Positions 30,802-39,542 of a DNA stretch of 64,000 nt are shown in pieces (positions within the stretch are counted from its first letter, which is position 1; each line of letters begins with the position of its first letter). This DNA is from Microbacterium sp. EST19A (GTDB taxonomy: Bacteria > Actinomycetota > Actinomycetes > Actinomycetales > Microbacteriaceae): NCBI RefSeq assembly GCF_019969685.1, contig NZ_JAHXYZ010000001.1, positions 1,612,001-1,676,000 on the forward strand, given 5' to 3'. The translations under genes and the position numbers were made by a program. Below the pieces are notes generated by a model. The model saw nothing but the letters and a program-made list of their open reading frames with translations, did no database searches and was not told the origin of the DNA.

Positions 30802-32160
30802 TTACTCCTCGCTTTCGCTCAGTGCTTCCTCGAGATCATCGTCGAACGCTGAGGTCAGGGCGTCGAACGAATCAGGTGCGTCAGGCAGCGCCGCAGAGAT
30901 CGCACGGACATCAACCTGGCCGGTAACGACGTCGGCAACGAGTCGGGCACGGAACTCCTGGAGGAGCGAGACCTCCCTGTCAAGCCGGCCAACGATCTGG
31001 GAGCCGGATACGTTGATTTCATCAAGCTGGCGAACGATCTGCTCTTGGAGGCGGAGATCTGGGACAGGAACTCGTATCCCACGAACATCTGACCCGCTTA
31101 ACTTGAATGTTCCAACTGCAGTCCGAGCCGTATTTTCGATCTGAGCTCGAACCAACGGCGAGTTCAGAACAGCAACCATGAATCCAGGGTTCGCGTTAGG
31201 CCGAAAACGAAGACGCATCAGTAGGTCTGGATAAATACTGCCAGGCATGTCCTCAGAAACGAGGGCCGCGCGACCCACAAGCTTGATGTTTCCGTTGCCA
31301 CGTACCATCAAGACATCGCCGGTTTGTAGTTCATACTTCGTGAGATTTGACACCGCTGAGTGATCGACGTACTTGACATCTGAATCGCGAACGCCAACAA
31401 CACCATTGCGAACTGCCGAGATGCTGAACGTCTTCAGCTCCCCGGATTGCGAGACCTCCGGAGAAACACCATTTGTGGGCCCCTCCCAAAGCGTGGTTGC
31501 CAACCGCTGCGACGAACCCAGTTCACTCAACACCATCGCCCGATGAGCATTCCCTTGTTCCTCAATGAGGGAGACTAGGCGGCGTTTGGCGGCGATAGCT
31601 TTGTCGATGCGGGCGTTGGCGTGGGCGAGGTACTTCACTATCGCCGCCTGCTCTTCTGCTGGCGGTAGAGGGAAGCGGATCATCTTGAAGTGCTCGGGCC
31701 GAAGACTCCATTGGTCAGACGTGATCCCGTATGACCAGCGCTCAGCTTCCTTGGAGAACATCGACGTTCGCACGACGTGGTGAAAATACTCGGCAGACGC
31801 GCACCGTGGCTTTATTACGATGTACGCCGGGCTAACGATGCCGCGGTGCGCGGACCTTCCAGCCGCACCTTGCCATGCTCGCATCTTGTTGTAAACCAGA
31901 TCACCTGGTTCGACAAGTTTGTACTTCGACTTGTCAGTATTCGAGGAGTCCTTCTTTGAACCGGACGAGAGCAAATCAATCTGCCGAATAACTCCACGAC
32001 CTATCGTGACGGACAGCATTTGTTCTTCGATATGGCCAGGATTCTTGCGCTCCACAAAGATAGTTCGCCCGGGTTCCCACCTCCATGTATCGGGCACCTC
32101 GCCAACCCAGGAACCAGCGGCCCGATAGTTGTCATAGCGCGGCAAGTTGCGGAACATCAC
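30802..32160 (-). CDS. hsdS: Type I restriction specificity subunit S
   Basis: The 452-residue subunit has two target-recognition domains. The first runs from about 15 to 185 (SWVGEVPDTWRWEPGRTIF, VEPGDLVYNKMRAWQGAAG, GIVSPAYIVIKP), followed by a coiled spacer FPLPPAEEQAAIVKYLAHANARIDKAI. The second runs from about 215 to 400 (LQTGDVLMVRGNGNIKLVGRAAL, VRGIRVPVPDLRLQEQIVRQLDE). Each domain reads half of a bipartite DNA site. GTG at 32160 is followed at once by ATG at 32157; both overlap the DUF262 stop. Its target sequence cannot be predicted here. Confidence 0.93.
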   Translation of the reverse strand: MMFRNLPRYDNYRAAGSWVGEVPDTWRWEPGRTIFVERKNPGHIEEQMLSVTIGRGVIRQIDLLSSGSKKDSSNTDKSKYKLVEPGDLVYNKMRAWQGAAGRSAHRGIVSPAYIVIKPRCASAEYFHHVVRTSMFSKEAERWSYGITSDQWSLRPEHFKMIRFPLPPAEEQAAIVKYLAHANARIDKAIAAKRRLVSLIEEQGNAHRAMVLSELGSSQRLATTLWEGPTNGVSPEVSQSGELKTFSISAVRNGVVGVRDSDVKYVDHSAVSNLTKYELQTGDVLMVRGNGNIKLVGRAALVSEDMPGSIYPDLLMRLRFRPNANPGFMVAVLNSPLVRAQIENTARTAVGTFKLSGSDVRGIRVPVPDLRLQEQIVRQLDEINVSGSQIVGRLDREVSLLQEFRARLVADVVTGQVDVRAISAALPDAPDSFDALTSAFDDDLEEALSESEE

Positions 32161-34022
32161 TCCGCCTCCGCGATCCCGGCGACGCGGAGTAGCTTCTCAG
32201 GGTCCCACACCTTCTTGGCGATGGATCGGTACAGGTCCCCTCGCTCGGTGACCGACTTAGCGGTGAACGCGTCGTACGCACGGAAGTCGAGCCCGGTGTT
32301 TCGCACGAATCGAACGAACCCTGGGTTCTTCTCATAAGCCTGCGGATCGAGGGATGCCGCCAGCAGGTTCTGTGAGAAGTAGCGAGGTCGCTTCTGCTCG
32401 TAGGTGTCGTCGTTGTAGCTGCCGTTGTGCTGCTTCGGCAGTAGCAGCAGGTCCCCGATGCGGTTGCGGTGACGGGCAAAGTCAGACTCGTGAGCGAACT
32501 CGTCGGTGTGACGCTCAGCGTGGTTCGCCCAAATGTGCTCGACCTCGTACTTCACCCCGGTGCCGCTGGTGAGCTCGACGTAGTTCGACGCTTGCCCCGA
32601 CTGCGTGGTGACGTGGTCGGTGAGGCGCGCGAGGATCTTGTGCAGCTGCCCACGATTCTGCTGGTGCATGAGAAGGTCGTCGTTCGAGTCGAACGTCTCG
32701 TCTTCGTTGAGAAGGTACCGGTGCAACTCACGCGCGAGCTCAGTGGTGCTGAGTCCGCGGATGCGGAACATGAGAGCCGTCATGCCGTACTGCATGGTCG
32801 AGTAGTCGGTGGCACGGAAGTTCCATACGCGCCATGCCAACAGGATGTCGACGAACCGGCCGACGATCTCCAGCTTGGTGTCGATGCTCGCGGCGTCATC
32901 GTCGATGCGCAGCGGAGCAAGCAGCATCTGATCCTGCAGTGTGAAGCGATGGTCGGCGTTGAAGCGGATAAATCGCAGCGGACTCGCCGGATCGAACGTC
33001 ATTTCGGCCTGAGACAGGCGCTCGTACTGGCGTGCGTAAAAGTCGAGGTCGCGGGTGACGAAAGTGCCGAATGCATCGGAGCTGGTAAGGCCGATTCGCT
33101 TGGAGTCTCCGCGGAGCCACCGGTGGAACTCGGTGCCGATGCGGTCCCAATCTTGGGGCTTAGCGTCCTTCTTGCGCTCGCGGATCTTGGTCGAGTACTG
33201 GCTACGCAGCCAGGTCTTCAGGAAGTCCGCGCTAAGGCCCTCCCCGAGATCGTCAAGTCGGCGCATCCACGACCGCCAGAGGTCGTTGGCTTTCGCGCGG
33301 GGCAGGCCGTCGTCGATGTTCGCCAGCAGGTAGCCCTTGAGCATGTCGGCCGGCGTGAGCTTGAGTCCGCGGTCGTTCATCGTCTCGAAGATCGCGTAGG
33401 CGTCGTCGTCGTTGTACGCCGTGATCTGAACAATCTGCACTCGGTCCTTGAGCCAGTCGATGAAGTATGGCAACGCGTCGCCCTTGAGCTCATCGGGGAA
33501 GAGCCCGTCGATCTCGCCGTATCGAGCCACGAGCGTGTGCACGGACTCGACAGACTCGGGTGGCGCCTCGTACTCGCCTTGCTCGAACAGACCCTGCATG
33601 CAGTCGTTGCGATCGGCCACATCGAGATTGAACGACTTCTCGCCGTACGACTCGGAGTAGATCAGCTCGTCGATCTTCACCTCGGGGGTACCGAGCTCGC
33701 TCTGCAGGCGACGCAGATATGTGAGGAGCAGCGTGAGCGTTGTGAGTCGCTGCTGGCCATCAACGACGAAGGGCTGATTTCCCTTCTGCGAGATGATGAT
33801 CGATCCGAGGTAATAGCCGGGGTAGCCCCCGACCGCGGTGCGCTTGTGGTCTGGGCTGTAGAGCTGGAGGAACTTCGCGGTGAGGTCTGTGACCAGTTCC
33901 GCGAGCTGCTTCGTCTCCCACTTGTACTCACGCTGGTAGTAGTCGATCGAGTACTTCTTGTCCTTGAGGATCTCGGCGATCGTCTTGGCAACCCCGTCGA
34001 TGCTGTTCGCGCGCTCGCTCAC
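32157..34022 (-). CDS. DUF262/DUF1524 GmrSD-like nuclease inside the type I RM operon
   Basis: The 621-residue protein has an N-terminal DUF262 (ParB/Srx-like NTPase-nuclease) domain with SIDYYQREYKWETKQLAELV and the diagnostic DGQQR (88-92), a helical middle, and a C-terminal DUF1524 HNH-type domain with VEHIWANH (H496, H501), RNRIGDLLLLPKQHN (about 519-533). This is the architecture of GmrSD/BrxU-type type IV restriction enzymes, which attack modified phage DNA. GTG at 34022 overlaps hsdM by four bases and its stop overlaps hsdS, so it is built into the operon. It may complement HsdR by targeting phages with modified bases. Confidence 0.88.
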   Translation of the reverse strand: MSERANSIDGVAKTIAEILKDKKYSIDYYQREYKWETKQLAELVTDLTAKFLQLYSPDHKRTAVGGYPGYYLGSIIISQKGNQPFVVDGQQRLTTLTLLLTYLRRLQSELGTPEVKIDELIYSESYGEKSFNLDVADRNDCMQGLFEQGEYEAPPESVESVHTLVARYGEIDGLFPDELKGDALPYFIDWLKDRVQIVQITAYNDDDAYAIFETMNDRGLKLTPADMLKGYLLANIDDGLPRAKANDLWRSWMRRLDDLGEGLSADFLKTWLRSQYSTKIRERKKDAKPQDWDRIGTEFHRWLRGDSKRIGLTSSDAFGTFVTRDLDFYARQYERLSQAEMTFDPASPLRFIRFNADHRFTLQDQMLLAPLRIDDDAASIDTKLEIVGRFVDILLAWRVWNFRATDYSTMQYGMTALMFRIRGLSTTELARELHRYLLNEDETFDSNDDLLMHQQNRGQLHKILARLTDHVTTQSGQASNYVELTSGTGVKYEVEHIWANHAERHTDEFAHESDFARHRNRIGDLLLLPKQHNGSYNDDTYEQKRPRYFSQNLLAASLDPQAYEKNPGFVRFVRNTGLDFRAYDAFTAKSVTERGDLYRSIAKKVWDPEKLLRVAGIAEAE

Positions 34023-35992
34023 GCTTCCCCTCCTGCGATCTCGGCGATCAGATCGTCCGTCTCGGCTTCCAGCGCGCGGATGTCGGCCTGGATTTCGGCC
34101 AGCGTGCGCATCGGGGCGGGCTTGTAGAAGTGACGGGTGAACGAGATCTCGTATCCGATCTTCGTCTTCGACTCGTCGATCCACGCATCCGGTGCGTACG
34201 GCAACACCTCGCGACGGAAGAACGCCTCCACACCGTCGGCACTGTCGCCAGCCGGCTCGGTCAAGGGCACCTGTTCGGTGTCGCGAAGCTCAGTGTCGGG
34301 CTCGTATTCGACCACGCGAGTTCGCCCGTCGATGACAGTCTCGTACCGTCCATGCAGCGCGTCAGCAACCGCGGCGTATGGCAGCGCCTTCTTGACCACC
34401 GCCGGCGCAGTCTCGTCACGCACGCCCTCTTCCTTCAGCTGCTTGATCTCCTTCGCCGTGTACACCCGGTTCGCCTCCACGCCCAGGATGCGGAGCGGAC
34501 GCTCGACGGTGATCTTCTTGTAGCCCAGGTCGGCATTGTCGAAAACCTTTGATCGATCGGTGCCCTCGTACTGGTCGAACGCCATGAACGCTTCGAGCAC
34601 CTTGTCAGCGTCGCGCGAACTGACTTCGACGCCCTTCTCCCCGAGGTTCTTGCGCAGCGGCGTGGACCAGCCGGTCGCGTCGATGAGCTGCACCTTGCCC
34701 TTGCGGCGCTGCTCCTTGCGGTTGGAGAGCACCCAAACGTAGGTGGCGATGCCGGTGTTGTAGAACATCTTGAGCGGTAGCGCGACGATCGCCTCAAGCC
34801 AGTCGTTCTCGATGATCCAGCGGCGGATGTTGCTCTCACCCTGGCCCGCGTCACCAGTAAACAGCGAGGATCCGTTATGAACAGAGGCGATCCGAGTGCC
34901 CAGCTCAGTCTCCTGCTTCATCTTGGAAATCAGGTTCGCCAGGAACATCAGTTGTCCATCGCTGCTGCGGGTCACGAGCGAGTACTCGCTGTCACCGTCA
35001 TGCGTGACGATGAAGCGAGGGTCGATGATCTTCTTTGCACCGCCGAGGCGATCCTGGTCGGTCTTCCAGCTTTTCCCGTATGGCGGGTTCGAGAGCATAA
35101 AGTCGAACTCCTGCCCGGCGAAAGCATCGTTCGAAAGGGTTGAGTACTCCGGGCCACCGACAATATTGTCGGCGGCCCTGCCGTCGCCCTTGAGGATCAG
35201 ATCCGCCTTCGCGATGGCATAGGTCTCGGCGTTGATCTCCTGCCCGTACAGGTGAGTGGAGACCCTCTTCCCAGATGACTCGGTCAGATGCTTCAGCGTC
35301 TCCTCAGCGACGGTGAGCATGCCGCCGGTGCCCATCGCACCGTCGTAGAGACGGTACGTCCCGGATGGGATTTCATCAGCGATCGGCTCGAACATGAGCC
35401 GGGTCATCAAGCGCACTGCGTCGCGGGGAGTCCAGTGCTCACCGGCCTCTTCGTTGTTCTCCTCGTTGAAACGGCGTACGAGCTCCTCGAAGACGGTGCC
35501 CATCCCGTGGTTGTCGAGACCTCTCGGTGAGAGGTCCAGATCAGGAGCTAGGAACTTCTCGATCAACGCGCCGAGCGCATCGGCCTTGGTTAGCCGCGGC
35601 AGCTGGTTGCGGAACTCGAAGTTGTCGATGATGTCCTGCACGTTGGGCGAGAACCCATCGAGGTACGCCTCGAAGTTCTGCCTTAGCCGCGTCGAATTCG
35701 ATGTGTGCCGCAGCTCCTGCAGCGAGAACCCGGACGTGTTGTAGAAGTCCTGCCTGGCTGCATCTCTAAGAGGGGCGTCCTGATCAGCGATGCCTGCGTC
35801 GTCGAGCATCTTCTTCATCGCCATCACCGCGTCGCGCGTCGGGACGAGCACGCTGTCGAGTCGGCGCAGCACTGTGAACGGGAGGATCACGTCGCGGTAC
35901 TTGCCCCGGACGTAAAGGTCTCGCAGCACGTCATCGGCGATGCCCCAGATGAGCGAGGCGATTCTTCCGTGGTTGATCGAGGTGTTTGACAA
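34019..35992 (-). CDS. hsdM: Type I DNA methyltransferase subunit M
   Basis: The 657-residue N6-adenine methyltransferase has an N-terminal HsdM_N helical domain (IASLIWGIADDVLRDLYVRGKYRDVILPFTVLRRLD), then the SAM site DGAMGTGGM (217-225; F/D-x-GxGG type) and the catalytic NPPYGK (302-307). The C-terminal coiled region (MRTLAEIQADIRALEAETDDLIAEIAGGEA) contacts HsdS. The length is at the upper end for HsdM. The start is TTG at 35992 behind an excellent AAGGAGAAGG site. First gene of the operon; promoter lies in the 508-bp gap upstream. Confidence 0.94.
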   Translation of the reverse strand: MSNTSINHGRIASLIWGIADDVLRDLYVRGKYRDVILPFTVLRRLDSVLVPTRDAVMAMKKMLDDAGIADQDAPLRDAARQDFYNTSGFSLQELRHTSNSTRLRQNFEAYLDGFSPNVQDIIDNFEFRNQLPRLTKADALGALIEKFLAPDLDLSPRGLDNHGMGTVFEELVRRFNEENNEEAGEHWTPRDAVRLMTRLMFEPIADEIPSGTYRLYDGAMGTGGMLTVAEETLKHLTESSGKRVSTHLYGQEINAETYAIAKADLILKGDGRAADNIVGGPEYSTLSNDAFAGQEFDFMLSNPPYGKSWKTDQDRLGGAKKIIDPRFIVTHDGDSEYSLVTRSSDGQLMFLANLISKMKQETELGTRIASVHNGSSLFTGDAGQGESNIRRWIIENDWLEAIVALPLKMFYNTGIATYVWVLSNRKEQRRKGKVQLIDATGWSTPLRKNLGEKGVEVSSRDADKVLEAFMAFDQYEGTDRSKVFDNADLGYKKITVERPLRILGVEANRVYTAKEIKQLKEEGVRDETAPAVVKKALPYAAVADALHGRYETVIDGRTRVVEYEPDTELRDTEQVPLTEPAGDSADGVEAFFRREVLPYAPDAWIDESKTKIGYEISFTRHFYKPAPMRTLAEIQADIRALEAETDDLIAEIAGGEA

Positions 35993-36500
35993 GACCTTCT
36001 CCTTCAGCTGATCGTCTGAGCGTCCAGCTTTCGCGCACGAGCCCTAGCAAGCACCCGTGCGGAACGCGATCGGTGAGCAGGCCGGTCGCGATGATGTGAC
36101 ACGCAGTGACATCCTCTCAGCCATACCCAGGCGCAAATGACGACAGCGCCCCGTGTCGCCAAGCCTCTTTCCGAACGTGCCACTCCAGAGGCGAGGCGCC
36201 CGTGAAGCACCACAGCGCGCCGCATCCTGGACGGCCCGAGAACGGTCTCCGTTCGCCTGGCGCCCGAGTGCCTTTCGGACTGGCTTGGCTCATACCGTCG
36301 TTCGTCGCCCCCGAGCGGTGGGCAGCCAGGCGGTGAGCTGAAATGCCTCGCTTCTGCGGTCGCGCCGGGTCGCAAGCTGATGCGCGCCGCACCATCTCCG
36401 TCTCTCCATTCGGGAGTCTAGAGTGCGAGGTGCGGCGTCGAGGATGGAGCCTCGGACCTCATGAGTTGAAGAATCGTGTGAGGGGGAGGACTATTGCCGT
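35993..36500. other. Intergenic region between hsdM and mazG-like gene
   Basis: 508 bp between divergent genes, so it must hold both promoters. Open frames exist but none has codon pattern, start signals or family resemblance that I trust. I see no strong palindrome, tRNA or repeat. It may contain decayed sequence. Confidence 0.5.
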
Positions 36501-37028
36501 ATGGGACGCAAGATGAGCTTGGTGGCGAGAACAGAGGGGGGCGGCAAGTACGTTCAGCCCGAGCTCGACCTTGGGCTTCCACCGCGAGTTGTGGCTCGAA
36601 AGACAGCGCAGAGACGGGCGAGCAACGCGCAAAACACCTATCTGGTAGGCGAGTTCCATGTGGCCTTCAACCTGCCGATCGCTTCGCGACCACGCGGTTC
36701 AATAGGGCAGGAGTTGAGCAACTTGCGGATTGAACTGATTCGCGAGGAGTTTGAGGAGTTCAAGCAGGCTGTCGCGAATGAAGATGTCGTCGCGATTGCT
36801 GATGCGCTGGGGGACATCGTTTATGTAGCATACGGGGCGGCTATCACGTATGGCATTGACCTCGATGCGGTCCTGAGGGAGATTCATCGGGCAAACATGA
36901 GCAAGTTGGGGCCGGATGGTTCACCCGTTTTGCGCCAGGACGGCAAAGTCCTCAAGGGAGATGGATATTTTCCGCCAGACATCCGGAACACGCTCCTCGA
37001 TCAGCCGCCCCTCTTTCTTGACTGGTGA
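36501..37028 (+). CDS. MazG-like nucleoside triphosphate pyrophosphohydrolase
   Basis: The 175-residue protein has a basic N-terminus of about 45 residues, then an all-alpha NTP-PPase domain: VGEFHVAFNLPI, LRIELIREEFEEFKQAV (ExxE metal site), DVVAIADALGDIVYVAYGAAITYGIDLDAVLREIHRANMSKLG (DxxxD site) and a C-terminal DGKVLKGDGYFPPDI. It would hydrolyse a (d)NTP to (d)NMP and PPi. Cyanophage S-2L MazZ, which turns dGTP to dGMP for 2-aminoadenine synthesis, belongs to the same superfamily. Ribosome site AGGGGGAGGA precedes ATG 36501. It converges on the PurZ/DUF7002 operon, 27 bp away. The substrate nucleotide is inferred from that context only. Confidence 0.82.
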   Translation: MGRKMSLVARTEGGGKYVQPELDLGLPPRVVARKTAQRRASNAQNTYLVGEFHVAFNLPIASRPRGSIGQELSNLRIELIREEFEEFKQAVANEDVVAIADALGDIVYVAYGAAITYGIDLDAVLREIHRANMSKLGPDGSPVLRQDGKVLKGDGYFPPDIRNTLLDQPPLFLDW

Positions 37029-37055
37029 TCTGAGCCCACGTAGACGCACGACGAT

Positions 37056-37712
37056 TTAGCGTTCGAACGTAATTGAAGCGAGTTTGCCGTCGTACCAGCT
37101 TTCCACCCTCAGAATGCTGGACTCTAGCAGGGCAGAATGTTTTATCGTCAGTTCAACGACAGCATCGGTCTCACCCCGCTTTCGACGCCAATATTCCCAT
37201 GGATAGTCCTCCAGGTGAACAAAAGTTGATGGTCCTCGAGCGGGCATGTTGGGGACATGCACACTGCCCGTGTTGTATGGAGCCAGGTCCACATCGTCAT
37301 GCGCCAGCAGCAATTTTCGAGTGTCGCAGATAAGGACGTCGTGTGGTGCTCCGCGATATGCTCGGGCTCCGAGAAGGCGGTGAAGACGGTCTTCGGCTAC
37401 GTGGAAAAAGACTCTGGAGTTGAGCGCATCGAGGAAGTCCTGGAGTGTGTCACCGGGGAGCAAACGCTGAGAGATGAATTTCAAGGGAAGCTGGTCGCGA
37501 ACAGCGGCGTCTGGCAGACCTTCGCGGTGGAGTATGACCATACGCCTTCGTACCTGTTGTAGAATTTCACGACGAAGCGCCTCCCCGGGCTGATACATAT
37601 CTACGAGCGCTTGGGTAGAAAGTAAACCGCGTTCCAAAATGGAGGGCCATGATCCAGACTCCGCCATATGGAAGACTTGCGGAAATCGAGAGATAAAGTC
37701 CTCGCGATTCAA
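37056..37712 (-). CDS. DUF7002-like protein coupled to the PurZ homologue
   Basis: The 218-residue cytosolic protein starts at TTG 37712 (MNREDFISRFPQVFHMAESG), chosen because GAGGAG lies 6 bases upstream and the stop of the PurZ gene is only 2 bp away. Blocks are FHMAESGSWPSILERGLLSTQALVD, RDQLPLKF, LNSRVFFHVAEDRLHRLLGARAYRG, HDVLICDTRKLL and LAPYNTGSVH, which I recall as the DUF7002 family. The H...S...I...GLLS entry recalls the start of ADP-ribosyltransferase-type folds (DarT, KptA), but catalytic residues cannot be assigned. Low GC. It may act on the nucleotide product or as an effector. Confidence 0.7.
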   Translation of the reverse strand: MNREDFISRFPQVFHMAESGSWPSILERGLLSTQALVDMYQPGEALRREILQQVRRRMVILHREGLPDAAVRDQLPLKFISQRLLPGDTLQDFLDALNSRVFFHVAEDRLHRLLGARAYRGAPHDVLICDTRKLLLAHDDVDLAPYNTGSVHVPNMPARGPSTFVHLEDYPWEYWRRKRGETDAVVELTIKHSALLESSILRVESWYDGKLASITFER

Positions 37713-37714
37713 AG

Positions 37715-39334
37715 CTATCTCCTCGCCGCTCGCCAAGTTCGGCGATCAATAATGTTCCGTTCTGAGAAAGCGGTTGTGATGAGGGAGGCTGATGCGCCTG
37801 TCACGCTTTCGACCTCTTCGACGAACTGCAATGTCTCGTCGGTAAGTTGCTCGTACCGGTACGCAGTCCTATTTCGGACATTAACATAGTCTGCGAACGT
37901 CAATGCGATGTCAGTTGCCGAGTTGAGCTCCGCAGATCGACGTAGAAGCGACCAATCGAACTCACCGACGCGGCGCTCCTGTCTCGTGACAGAGCTAAGC
38001 TCTGTCGCTTGCGCGTCCGAGACTCCTGAGCGTTTTTGAACCTCTTCCCAGGTCAGCTCCTTCCCGTGGCCGATCGGCCCGGAGCCACCCTGAACTCGTA
38101 TCGGATAGGTTCTGACAACCATTATCGCTCTGCGAACCCGTCGCGGCCCGATCCCGGCTTCCGCAAGCGTTCCGGCCACGGTGGTGTCGCGACTGGTCAC
38201 CCAAGGATACTGTCCATGAAAGAGACTCAACCCGGTGCCCTGGGTTCCTTCGACAAGCACCCGCTGGCCGCGCTCATACACGGCGTTCAACAGGTCGGCC
38301 GTCGGCGACAGGAAGGGTTTTAGCTCGGCCGCGTCTCTTGCCAGCGTTGTCTGGGTGAGGCTCCGATCGCGGATGCGCCGAGCAGCAGCCGCGCCAACAC
38401 CCTCACCGGTGGACCGTATGGCGGCACGTAGTTCGACTTCGGCCGCAATATCTTCGGGGGTGATCATCATCACTTGGGGATCTATCTTCATGCGGGCAGG
38501 GTCTACCCCTGTCTCGTCCAACTCTCGCGACAGAACCTCCCAGTTAAGTACTGCGCCCGGCCCGATTACTAGATCCGCTTGGGGATTCGCGAGTGCACCG
38601 GATGGGAGGGAGCGGTGCGTGTACGACTGTCCTGCGTGCATTACTTTGTGTCCGGCATTCGGACCCCCAACGCGCACGAGGGTGTCGTACTCCGGGGCAA
38701 GATAGTAGGCAATATTCCCCTTACCCTCCGAGCCGAATTGGCCGCCGACCAAGACATCGACTAGCGCTTGCGTCGGTGAGGGCAGCAGGCCTAAGCGGGC
38801 TTCGCAACGCACGAGTAAGTCAGCTGGCGTGTTGCGCAGAGTGTCCAAGACGACGTCGGCGTGATCAGCGAGCTGATCGATGGCGGCCTCAGTCGGATTG
38901 TCCCTGACCGCGTCATACGAATCGAACTCGGTGATCTCTCCGACGACCTTTCCGCGAGAACGATATCTCCTCGCCAGTTCCTCCCGGTCGGTGGTCACGA
39001 GATGGACGTGAATGACCTGGCGCCCGTATCTCGCTCGTAGTGCGGAAACTTGATCCTGAATTCGCACCGCATCGATGATCAAGAGCCGCGCGCTGTCGCC
39101 GGTCGTCTCGGCAGCGACTTCGGTGACCCACTCGCCTCTTGTTTCGATATCGAGCTGATCGCCGAAGGTTTGCATGGCCGCCCGATCATTCAGGTGCGTT
39201 CCGCGGGCCGCGGCTCTTCGCCTCAACGCATCGCGCGTCGACACCACGCGTCCGTCCCAACGTTCACTCAACGCGGTGGCGAGGCTTGTCTTTCCAGAGG
39301 CCACGGAACCGGACAACGCAATAATGAGAACCAC
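37715..39334 (-). CDS. P-loop (d)NMP-kinase-like domain fused to PurZ-type adenylosuccinate synthetase homologue
   Basis: The 539-residue protein has two parts. Residues 1-190 are a P-loop kinase (GSVASGKT, 9-16; IHVHLVTTDREELARRYRSRG; TEAAIDQLADHADVVLDT), most like dNMP or dephospho-CoA kinases. Residues 191-539 are PurA-like: VGGQFGSEGKGNIAYYLA (197-212), PNAGHK (225-230, catalytic His229), VEGTQGTGLSLF, YPWVTSRDTT and RTYPIRVQGGSG. The catalytic Asp of PurA (GDEGKG) is Ser202, and SRD replaces the PurA SSN, as I recall for phage PurZ. PurZ joins Asp to dGMP on the way to 2-aminoadenine nucleotides. The start is GTG 39334 with GGGAG upstream; 39355 (GTG, no ribosome site) is the alternative. 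Confidence 0.85.
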   Translation of the reverse strand: MVLIIALSGSVASGKTSLATALSERWDGRVVSTRDALRRRAAARGTHLNDRAAMQTFGDQLDIETRGEWVTEVAAETTGDSARLLIIDAVRIQDQVSALRARYGRQVIHVHLVTTDREELARRYRSRGKVVGEITEFDSYDAVRDNPTEAAIDQLADHADVVLDTLRNTPADLLVRCEARLGLLPSPTQALVDVLVGGQFGSEGKGNIAYYLAPEYDTLVRVGGPNAGHKVMHAGQSYTHRSLPSGALANPQADLVIGPGAVLNWEVLSRELDETGVDPARMKIDPQVMMITPEDIAAEVELRAAIRSTGEGVGAAAARRIRDRSLTQTTLARDAAELKPFLSPTADLLNAVYERGQRVLVEGTQGTGLSLFHGQYPWVTSRDTTVAGTLAEAGIGPRRVRRAIMVVRTYPIRVQGGSGPIGHGKELTWEEVQKRSGVSDAQATELSSVTRQERRVGEFDWSLLRRSAELNSATDIALTFADYVNVRNRTAYRYEQLTDETLQFVEEVESVTGASASLITTAFSERNIIDRRTWRAARR

Positions 39335-39542
39335 ATTGCTCCCAACGCACGGCACGACGCAAGCGGTCGCTTCCGCTCATCATGCCCGCCGCGACGCTGC
39401 TAAGGGCGCCGACTCGCGGGTGGCAGTGTGAAAAACGCCTTCGACGGCCTCGTGTGGCCCAAACGAAACTGGGAGATGGTCCGGCACATCGCATCTGATC
39501 CGCGGTTCGATTGTCCGTGAGGAACCCGTTCGTATGGGGGCT

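Noticed and set aside
36106..36336. Possible small gene upstream of hsdM
   Set aside because: No ribosome site, no recognisable domain and overlapping equal-length frames on both strands; left as intergenic.
37056..37712. DarT/DUF4433 ADP-ribosyltransferase
   Set aside because: Only the opening H...GLLS resembles it; the overall blocks fit DUF7002 better and catalytic residues cannot be assigned.
37715..39334. Housekeeping adenylosuccinate synthetase (purA)
   Set aside because: The catalytic Asp is Ser, SSN is SRD, the protein is fused to a kinase and sits in a low-GC island; a normal purA is expected elsewhere in the genome.
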